A stretch of DNA of 51,789 bases from an uncultured Victivallales bacterium (lineage in GTDB: Bacteria > Verrucomicrobiota > Lentisphaeria > Oligosphaerales > JAFGRS01). Below are positions 46,000-51,789 of the stretch, in pieces; within the stretch, counting starts at the first letter, position 1, and each line of letters starts with the position of its first letter. Under the pieces are notes generated by a model that did not search any database, was not told the origin of the DNA, and saw only the letters and a list, made by a program, of their open reading frames with translations. The stretch covers positions 1-51,789 of the forward strand of contig CAILKC010000480.1 in assembly GCA_903834675.1 (NCBI GenBank). Reading direction: 5' to 3'. A program made the position numbers and the translations under genes.

Positions 46000-46033
46000 A
46001 AACCCTCGGCTTTCAGCTTCGGCTTGAGGGTTT
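46000..46033 (-). terminator. Hairpin after the alpha-galactosidase gene
   Basis: An 8-bp stem, AAACCCTC and GAGGGTTT, lies about 60 bases downstream of the alpha-galactosidase stop on the minus strand. It is a plausible terminator without a long T-run. Confidence 0.4.
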
Positions 46034-46091
46034 TCAGAAGCGACACGCCGATCACGGTGCCGCTTGCTTGGGGGCCTCTTGCGGAGGAGGA

Positions 46092-48119
46092 TCACCGCCC
46101 CGTGTAGAACACCAGCCGACTGCTCCGCGGTTGTGCCATCTCCAAGCGTAGCCCCGCCGCGATCAGGGCGCTCCCGGCAACCTCCCAGGTGGCGCCGCTG
46201 TCCGCATCCTCGAAGGCGTATTCCGCCTCCAGCAGGATGCCGCCGAGCCGGACCTCGACGGCGGCCACGGGACTGGCGGCGCGGCGGAAGGCTAGGATCA
46301 CCCCGGCATTCAGATCTGAGCGATGGAGCTGCAAGGCGATCCAGGCATCGGGCGCCGTGCTGCAACTCGTCAGCGGGTACAGCTCGCCGTACCAGAAAGG
46401 CCGGGCGCGCCGCTGGTCCTCGAGCATCTTGCGGTGCCAGTCCCACGGGTAGGTCTTCTCGTCGTAGGTGAGATTGCCGCACTCGTCCATCCCGAAGCAG
46501 ATGCCGGGAGCGATCACACTGCGAAAGCGGTAGGTGTCGCCGGGAGCTTTGTTGAAAGGGCTGGTGGCGTGCAGCGGCAGCCAATGGCTCAGCCCGAAGC
46601 CGTGCACTTGGGCGACTTCGGGATCAAGCGCCGGGAAGCAGTTGTAGTCATCGCGCCAGAGCGGGAGGCTGCGCTGCATCATCTCCAGGTCGAGCCGCCG
46701 GCCGCCGCTGGCGCAGTTGTCGAGGCGCAGGCCGGGGTGGCGCCGCCGCAGCTCGTCCCAGAAGGCATAGAGGCCCTCGATGTAGCGGATTTCGCAGAGG
46801 CCCTGGCGGTCCGGAGCGTCAACCGCGCGCCAGAATTCCAACGGGCAGATGTTGAAGTCCTGCCGATACCAATCCAGGCCGTTAGCGGTGATCAGGCCCG
46901 AAATCAGGTCGGTGACCCAGCGGCGCGCCGCCGGGTGGCCGAGGTTCAGAATCAGGTTTTCGCCGTCCTGACGCGGCTGGCCAGGCTGCCGTTGCAGGAA
47001 CCACTCGGGGTGCTCGAGAGTGATGGGGGCGCCGTGCCGGGCACGCTCCGGCTCCACCCACAACAGGAATTGCATCCCCCCGGCATGGGCTTTGTCACTG
47101 AGAGGCCTGAGACCGTCGGGGTGATAGGCGCGATTGACGCACCAGTTGCCGGTCTTGCCCCACTCGCCCTGGAAGACGTTCGGGCAGGGCTTCTCCGAAG
47201 TCCCGTACCACCCCGCATCGATCCAGTAGCAGTCGTAGGGCAACTGCTTCTCCCGAATCAGTTCCAGTTGCCGGATATGCACCGGGGTCGGCGAACCGCC
47301 CCAGGCGATGTAGCACGAAGGAATCTGCACCGGCTGGCCATCGAGCTGCGGCGTGTAGTGCTGTAAGATCAGTCTCCGCAAACGGTTCTGTCCCGCCATC
47401 GGCTGGCCGCGCCAGGCGACCAGCAGCAGGCGCGGCGTGCGGATGGACTCGCCCGGCTCCAGCGCCAGGCGCAGGCCCTCCATGCCAGCCCGCAGCCGCG
47501 CCTCCTGGCCGTTGCGGTCAATCTGCATGAACCACTGGCCGGTCCAGCCCAACGCCACGATCAGCCCGTCGTCACCGCTGTGCAGGTTGGCGAAAGGCAG
47601 CCAGTCCACCGAGGAGCGGCCCTCTCGCCCAGCCGCCAGGCGCACACTGGCGCGCCGCTCCCGGATCGTCTGCAGCGGCTCGCACTGGAACTGGAAATCA
47701 CGCGGGGTTTCCGCCGCCCCCGGGGCTCGGTAGAGAAAGGCGTCGCCGTCGCAGCGCCAGCCAAGATCCAATGCCGCCACCTCGCTGAGCAGCGGTGAAC
47801 GGGCCGTCCCAGCGTGGCTGAAGTGCGCCACCCAATCGAGGGCGGGAGTATCCCGAAACTCGGTCAATTCGAGGCGGCACACCACCCCCGTCCGCGGATC
47901 GGCGTAGGTGAACTCGTGGACCACGCCGACCGTAGCGGTGCGGCTTACGTGAGTGCGTTGCGCCCGCTCGAAAAAGGCCGCCTGCGTCTCCTCCCCGAGG
48001 CGAAACGCCAGCGGCGGCAGCGCCGTACCCTCGGCCAGGGCCGCCACGCACCCCCGGAACACGTCCTGCTCCGCCGCCACGCCGCGGCTCAGATTCAGCA
48101 CCTCGCCCAGGGTACGCAT
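46092..48119 (-). CDS. Alpha-galactosidase, GH36 family
   Basis: A 675-residue enzyme of glycoside hydrolase family 36, which removes alpha-linked galactose. An N-terminal beta-sandwich (about 1-260) precedes a TIM barrel with YDCYWIDAGWYG, LLWVEPER, and the nucleophile strand in which Asp421 is within WYRQDFN. The NCASGGRRLDLEM motif and Asp490/Asp491 in LWRDDYN fit the acid-base residue. A C-terminal beta domain (about 580-675) closes the chain. The start at 48119 has AAGGAAG six bases upstream; a GTG five codons earlier is the alternative. There is no signal peptide. It is 18 bases downstream of the preceding gene, so both form one operon. Confidence 0.88.
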   Translation of the reverse strand: MRTLGEVLNLSRGVAAEQDVFRGCVAALAEGTALPPLAFRLGEETQAAFFERAQRTHVSRTATVGVVHEFTYADPRTGVVCRLELTEFRDTPALDWVAHFSHAGTARSPLLSEVAALDLGWRCDGDAFLYRAPGAAETPRDFQFQCEPLQTIRERRASVRLAAGREGRSSVDWLPFANLHSGDDGLIVALGWTGQWFMQIDRNGQEARLRAGMEGLRLALEPGESIRTPRLLLVAWRGQPMAGQNRLRRLILQHYTPQLDGQPVQIPSCYIAWGGSPTPVHIRQLELIREKQLPYDCYWIDAGWYGTSEKPCPNVFQGEWGKTGNWCVNRAYHPDGLRPLSDKAHAGGMQFLLWVEPERARHGAPITLEHPEWFLQRQPGQPRQDGENLILNLGHPAARRWVTDLISGLITANGLDWYRQDFNICPLEFWRAVDAPDRQGLCEIRYIEGLYAFWDELRRRHPGLRLDNCASGGRRLDLEMMQRSLPLWRDDYNCFPALDPEVAQVHGFGLSHWLPLHATSPFNKAPGDTYRFRSVIAPGICFGMDECGNLTYDEKTYPWDWHRKMLEDQRRARPFWYGELYPLTSCSTAPDAWIALQLHRSDLNAGVILAFRRAASPVAAVEVRLGGILLEAEYAFEDADSGATWEVAGSALIAAGLRLEMAQPRSSRLVFYTGR

Positions 48120-48137
48120 GCTCGCTTCCTTCACGTT

Positions 48138-49061
48138 TCAATGCACGATGGCGCCGACCGGCGCCTTGCCCTCGGCATCGAGGACCACCACCGAAGAAAT
48201 CGTGCGGAAGTCCTTATGGTTCTCGTAGGTCCACACCACCTTCTTGTCGGGCGTGATCTCAAACAGGTGCGGAGCCTTACCCAATTCGCCATGTCCCAAC
48301 CAATTGCTGATCAGAGTGTTCCCATTCGGCAAACGGTGAAAGCCGGTAAGGAACCGCAGGGGGGCTCCAGGCAGATCGCGGTTGCTGACTTCCCAGACAA
48401 CCTTGCCGGCGGGATCGACCTCGAACAGACGCGGGTCCTTGGTCAGGTCGCCGGTCGCGATCAGCGTGTTGCCCGTCGCCAAACGAGCCACGCTGTGCGG
48501 ACCGCTGGGCGCGGGGACCTCCCACACCGTCTTGCCCTCGCCGTCGATCTCGCGCACCACCTGAGCGCCGGTCAGCGCCACCAGGTAATGACCGTTCGGC
48601 AGGCGTCGGGCATTGCGCATGAACGCATGGCCGCCGTCCTTCCCCTCCGGCAGCAGGCGGACTTCCTTGGCGATACTGCCAGCGGGCGTGACTTCCAGCA
48701 GTCGGCCGCTGTTGCACTCGCCCACGAAGGTGTTGCCATTCTCCAGCCGCTGGCAAGCGTAGACCTCACTGGTGCTCTTGTACTCGAACACCGTCACGCC
48801 GGCGCGGCTCACCTCGCGCACCCCATGTCCCGTGTTGAACAGCAGATTCCCATTCTCCAGCGCCCAGACATCATCGCAACTGGGCGCCGGGGCCTCGAAG
48901 CGCACCGTGCCGTCCGGGCCGACCAGGAACACCTTTCCCTGCGAGTAGTCGGCACAGGCCAGCCACTTGCCCGCCGTGTAAGCCGTGGTCCCCGCCGGCT
49001 CCTGCGCCGCCGCCAGCACACACCCCAGCAGCACCACCGCAAATCCCGTGGTCCCTCTCAT
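48138..49061 (-). CDS. Secreted propeller protein, arylsulfotransferase-like fold
   Basis: A 307-residue protein with a signal peptide of about 20 residues (VVLLGCVLAAA-QE). The rest consists of repeated blades with the motif RLENGNTFVGECNSGRLLEV, RLPNGHYLVA, RLATGNTLIATGD and RLPNGNTLISNW, each carrying NGNT/NGH turns typical of PQQ-like and arylsulfotransferase-type propellers. No catalytic His cluster is visible, so a binding role is as likely as an enzyme. It is the first gene of the operon with the alpha-galactosidase. Confidence 0.68.
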   Translation of the reverse strand: MRGTTGFAVVLLGCVLAAAQEPAGTTAYTAGKWLACADYSQGKVFLVGPDGTVRFEAPAPSCDDVWALENGNLLFNTGHGVREVSRAGVTVFEYKSTSEVYACQRLENGNTFVGECNSGRLLEVTPAGSIAKEVRLLPEGKDGGHAFMRNARRLPNGHYLVALTGAQVVREIDGEGKTVWEVPAPSGPHSVARLATGNTLIATGDLTKDPRLFEVDPAGKVVWEVSNRDLPGAPLRFLTGFHRLPNGNTLISNWLGHGELGKAPHLFEITPDKKVVWTYENHKDFRTISSVVVLDAEGKAPVGAIVH

Positions 49062-49177
49062 CCTGCCACCCGCCTTTCCTTAGCCTCGTTTGTCCGCGCC
49101 CCGATGGCCGACCGCGGCGCCAATATAGCGGCGCCAACCCGTGGAGGGCGAGTGGCCCCCGGCACGAAGGCGCCCAC

Positions 49178-49605
49178 GAGCCGTCCCCTTGCGGATCTCG
49201 CAGACCCCCGCGTTGCGCCTTGGAGCCCGCGATGCCAGCGCCCGTTCCGGGCGGGTTCGCGGTATCCCCAGGTACGGCACCCGCGAGCCGTCACCTTGCG
49301 GCTCTCGCAGACCCCCGCGTCCCGCCCTGGAGCCCGCGATGCCAGCGCCCGTTCCGGGCGGGTTCGCGGTATCCCCAGGTACGGCCCCCGCGAGCCGTCA
49401 CCTTGCGGCTCTCGCAGAACCCCGCGTTCCGCCTTGGAGCCCGCGATGCCAGCGCCCATTCCGGGCGGGTTCGCGGTATCCCCAGGTACGGCGCCCGCGA
49501 GCCGTCACCTTGCGGCTCTCGCAGAACCCCGCGTCTGGCCTTGGAGCCCGCGATGCCATCGCCCGTTCCGGGCGGGTTCGCGGTATCCCCAGGTACGGCG
49601 CCCAC
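49178..49605. repeat. Four 107-bp tandem repeats
   Basis: Four copies of exactly 107 bp start at 49178, 49285, 49392 and 49499. The first is the most divergent; the others differ by a few bases. The unit is not a multiple of three, so the long overlapping reading frames in it are not coding. Each unit contains TGCG-GCTCT-CGCA (a small hairpin) and a GC-rich stretch. The array fills the space between the secreted propeller gene and the AAA+ remnant. Confidence 0.9.
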
Positions 49606-49658
49606 GAGCCGAGGGTTCTGCAAAAGCCTCTCATAGGAGATAGGGGGTGGGTGTCTCA

Positions 49659-49800
49659 ATGCTGCTACGTTTCTGGCCGCAGCCTCGGTTGCCGATGGGC
49701 AAGTAGGTCGGGGGTGCCAGTACCCGACCCCGGTCGCCGGCTTGGCTGGCGACCGGCAATCGCCCCGCACAGCCCAACAGAACGAGAAACGTAGCAGCAT
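49659..49800. mobile_element. 142-bp MITE-like element with 16-bp terminal inverted repeats
   Basis: ATGCTGCTACGTTTCT at 49659-49674 and its exact reverse complement at 49785-49800 bound a 142-bp segment. The bases outside it are near copies: GGGTGGGTGTCTCA on the left and GGGTGGGTATCTGG on the right (11 of 14 identical), like a decayed target-site duplication. Internally, GGTCGGG/CCCGACC and CCGGTCGCC/GGCGACCGG form two perfect hairpins. No coding sequence is present. Confidence 0.65.
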
Positions 49801-50161
49801 GGGTGGGTATCTGGCCCTCGCTACACGGGTGGGGATCGTGCGCCTGGCCTGGCTTCCGCAGGCCGAACTCGCGGCTACCGTGTCCGAGGACTTCAGCAGG
49901 CTGGCTTCGGACTACAGCAGCTTCACCGGCGGGACGATCAGGAACGTCCTCCTGCGGACCGCGTTCGAGGCGGCGACCGATGGACAGACGATCACCGACG
50001 CCATCCTGCGCCGGTGCGCCGATGACGAGCAGCCGCTACGGAAGGAGCGGCAGAGCATCGGGTTTGGCGCGGCAGGAGCTGAGTCAGACGTTCCGTGGTG
50101 CTCTATTGTTCGATCACCGCTTGACTCTATGGCGCGCCGGGGTACTGTCAGTAACCGTTGA
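49799..50161 (+). pseudogene. C-terminal remnant of an AAA+ ATPase
   Basis: A 120-codon frame whose middle part, LPQAELAATVSEDFSRLA and then FTGGTIRNVLLRTAFEAATDG-QTIT, matches the helical lid (C-terminal) domain of AAA+ ATPases of the p97/FtsH-like classes, where the pattern is LTGGEIRNAVLRAAFLAA. The nucleotide-binding half is missing. The 5-prime end of the frame runs directly out of the MITE-like element, whose right end contains the ATG. It is probably a leftover gene piece. Confidence 0.6.
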
Positions 50162-50429
50162 GAGGCAAAACCTGCGGCTCTGTGGGTAACTGCGTCGGCA
50201 GAAGCAGAACGCAGGACACCCTGACGCCCTTGATGAGTGGGGAGGCAGTAAGCAGTGTTGCCGAGTCGAAATCTTCCGATATCGCGAAACGTCCAACCCG
50301 AGCCTGACCAACCGCGGCCGGCCCGGATGACCTGCATTGTTCCGTTCAGAAGGAGACCCAACTGACTACGGGCAACTGATCACTGACAACTGATCACTGA
50401 CAACTGATTTTCGCGTTGCGGCAGGATTC
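50162..50429. other. Intergenic stretch before the structured RNA
   Basis: No gene is supported. It holds a 14-bp tandem repeat at 50373-50408. The AT content rises toward 50410, which may help promoter activity, but I do not see a confident promoter. Confidence 0.4.
50373..50408 (+). repeat. 14-bp tandem repeat CAACTGATCACTGA
   Basis: Two full copies and one partial copy lie head to tail. The unit contains the palindrome TGATCA, as many dispersed bacterial repeats do. Confidence 0.75.
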
Positions 50430-50550
50430 GTCCTATCTGAAAACCGCCAAGTTTCGAGTCGACCGAGTGACCTGCCAGAGACGCGCCCCTCGGGGCGCGC
50501 CTTCTGGTTTATGCTCGGTCGATGGGGCTTGGCGGTCCCTCAGATAGGAC
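50430..50550 (+). ncRNA. Candidate structured RNA: long interrupted hairpin
   Basis: Nucleotides 50430-50550 fold back on themselves in five stem segments separated by small internal loops: 50430-50440 with 50540-50550 (11 bp), 50443-50451 with 50528-50536 (9 bp), 50459-50467 with 50514-50522 (9 bp), 50475-50479 with 50503-50507 (5 bp), and 50482-50489 with 50492-50499 (8 bp). That gives about 42 pairs over 121 bases, far more than chance for this region. A U-tract terminator follows three bases later. The element does not match the conserved sequences I know for tmRNA, RNase P RNA or SRP RNA. It may be an sRNA or a regulatory leader for the gene that follows at 50820. An alternative is a palindromic mobile element. 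Confidence 0.55.
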
Positions 50551-50552
50551 AT

Positions 50553-50581
50553 GGGCGGAAGGTCGCGCCCCTCTTTTTTTT
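50553..50581 (+). terminator. Rho-independent terminator
   Basis: GGGCG at 50553-50557 pairs with CGCCC at 50566-50570 around an 8-base loop, followed by CTC and eight T residues (50574-50581). It directly follows the structured RNA candidate and is the clearest intrinsic terminator in the window. It lies upstream of the last gene and reads in the same direction, so it could also act as an attenuator. Confidence 0.6.
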
Positions 50582-50819
50582 GGGCAAATCCATCCCCAGT
50601 CCCAGCGGACCTCCTGCCTCGCCGCCGGGGTCCTGTGAGCATTGTCCATGAGGAAGCGTTCGCTATGAGAAGGCAGATACTGGGAGGTCAGGGTTCGGGA
50701 CGGACGATGGCCCGCATCACGAAGAAGGGGGGCTGGCGATGAGAGGCAGAACGCTGGTTGCCGAGCTGGTGCTGTCAGGTGCAACGCGAGAAATATCCAT
50801 GGGAACGCGAGGAGGAATT

Positions 50820-51789
50820 GTGAATCCGACTACCACGAGGCCGACGCGGACACTTGACTCAGGAAGTTCGAGCCCACATCCTGGCCAAGTCCATCGCCGC
50901 CGCTTCCTACCCATTCCCCTGCTCACCGCGCTCGCCATGCTCGGCGTCGCGCAAGGTGTGTGGGCCTTTCCGCATGCGACTCTCGTAAGACAATACCGTG
51001 CAGATACAGGAGCACCAATCGTAACTGGAGATTCTATTCCTCAGGGAAAAGGGGTTCTTTTCGGTGCGAGTGTTAGTGATGATGCCGGGCTAGGATATAC
51101 GGTCAGAATCGAGGTCGAATTACGTAAGTTGCCCGCCTCTTTCACCCGACAGGCGAATTATGTAAGTAGCTATTATGCTAGTGGATCGGTGGCGAAGACT
51201 ACTACAGTAACAGGTCTAGTTCCTGGAAACTACGGATGGGCTCTTAGGGCTGTAAACAGTGTCGGACAGGCCACAGGCTGGGTCCTGGAGTCAAACCCAG
51301 ATTTTATAGTACAAGGGGTTACTATTGTAGCTCCTACGGTTTCTACTTTGAGTGTCACTGATCTCGGAAATACATCAGCAACACTCAGGGGTCAGGTGAC
51401 CGATACTGGTGGCGGAACGGTGACGGCTGCCAAGTTCGAATGGGCGAAGGCGTCGGGAACTTGGGGGACGGGAACCAATGGTGTTGATTACGGCGTTACC
51501 GGGAGTGTTAGTGTTTCCGGGAATAATTTTAGCGGCACTGTAGCTGGCCTCGCCCCAAGTACGAGTTACAAGTACCGTGCATATGGTCAGAACAGCGCGG
51601 GGTGGTCAAGCGCAGAATCTGTCAATGTGGTGACATTTGCAACGACTGCCGTTACGCCTACGCTCAGCGTCTCCCCAACCACTTGGGCTCCGTCGGCGAC
51701 AGGTGGCAGCCAGCAGGTAACTGTAACCTGCAATGGGTCATGGTCTGCATCCAGTAACCAGGCTTGGCTGACACTCTCCACGACATCCG
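50820..51789 (+). CDS. Secreted fibronectin-III/BACON-type protein, partial at the window end
   Basis: An open frame of at least 323 residues that runs off the 3-prime end. The preferred start is GTG at 50820, after GGAGG at four bases; ATG at 50799 and 50739 are in frame but would lengthen the leader. A signal segment follows a basic run (RRRFLPIPLLTALAMLGVAQGVWA, about residues 26-49). Residues about 50-160 are a beta-rich domain. Residues about 170-265 fit a fibronectin-III-like sandwich (PSTSYKYRAYGQNSAGWSSA). The last visible part, SPTTWAPSATGGSQQVTVTC then WSASSNQAWLTLS, resembles a BACON-type domain. The codon use after 50990 is markedly AT-richer (TTA, GTA, AGT, TAT) than any other gene here. 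Its products are likely surface-exposed. Confidence 0.75.
   Translation, partial: MNPTTTRPTRTLDSGSSSPHPGQVHRRRFLPIPLLTALAMLGVAQGVWAFPHATLVRQYRADTGAPIVTGDSIPQGKGVLFGASVSDDAGLGYTVRIEVELRKLPASFTRQANYVSSYYASGSVAKTTTVTGLVPGNYGWALRAVNSVGQATGWVLESNPDFIVQGVTIVAPTVSTLSVTDLGNTSATLRGQVTDTGGGTVTAAKFEWAKASGTWGTGTNGVDYGVTGSVSVSGNNFSGTVAGLAPSTSYKYRAYGQNSAGWSSAESVNVVTFATTAVTPTLSVSPTTWAPSATGGSQQVTVTCNGSWSASSNQAWLTLSTTS

Noticed and set aside
49141..49794. Overlapping frames in the 107-bp array
   Set aside because: A unit length that is not a multiple of three and the absence of any signature make coding improbable.
49659..49800. attC recombination site
   Set aside because: The ends do not carry the GTTRRRY / RYYYAAC core sites and no cassette genes are adjacent.
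50430..50550. 6S, SRP or tmRNA assignment for the long hairpin
   Set aside because: The loop and bulge sequences known for these RNAs are not present, so the family is left open.

Overview
This is a GC-rich (roughly 65 percent by eye), densely coding bacterial chromosomal segment. The gene content suggests the PVC superphylum and, more tentatively, Lentisphaerota. The reasons are a carbohydrate-degradation arsenal (GH29 fucosidase, heparinase II/III-type lyase, PcRGLX/YetA-like lyase, GH36 alpha-galactosidase), many secreted beta-propeller proteins, abundant intergenic repeats, and pseudopilins whose FTLIE-type segment is not preceded by the usual glycine. I could not run a search, so the taxonomy is inference. 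No rRNA, tRNA or CRISPR array was seen.

Layout. 0.3-15 kb is a glycan-metabolism and accessory block. It holds a PQQ-like propeller protein, a radical SAM protein, an alpha-L-fucosidase with a Lys/Pro-rich tail, argininosuccinate synthase (argG), an exo-rhamnogalacturonan-lyase-like protein and a heparinase II/III-like protein with a discoidin domain. These are followed by a decayed stretch (13.7-15.3 kb) with a frameshifted integron-type integrase and a small Cys-rich protein. 15.4-27.0 kb is a 12-gene type II secretion operon, tightly overlapping and all on the plus strand: gspG-J-K-L-(M/C fusion)-D-[ParA/MinD-like ATPase]-[coiled-coil/winged-helix protein]-E-F-H-I. Two features are unusual: the assembly-platform protein GspM appears fused to the GspC homology region plus a PDZ domain, and a ParA/MinD-type ATPase with a small partner sits between secretin and ATPase. 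No prepilin peptidase gene is in the window.

27.1-33.8 kb holds a secreted thioredoxin-fold protein and, on the opposite strand, a two-gene unit: a large unrecognised secreted protein and a membrane sensor (propeller, HAMP, GAF) that lacks any catalytic output domain. Transcribed divergently from that unit, across an intergenic region of about 110 bp, is a roughly 3,000-residue secreted protein with two beta/gamma-crystallin-like domains and a Trp/Cys-rich patch near its C-terminus, followed by a small secreted protein. These could be substrates or surface partners of the secretion system, but that is inference.

43.9-51.8 kb is a mosaic. It has a propeller protein of uncertain start, a BrnT/BrnA toxin-antitoxin pair whose putative operator abuts the toxin start codon, a GH36 alpha-galactosidase with an upstream secreted propeller protein, four 107-bp tandem repeats, a 142-bp element with 16-bp perfect terminal inverted repeats, a remnant of an AAA+ ATPase, a 121-nt region folding into a long stem followed by a U-tract terminator, and the start of a secreted fibronectin-III/BACON-type protein that runs off the window and is visibly AT-richer than everything else.
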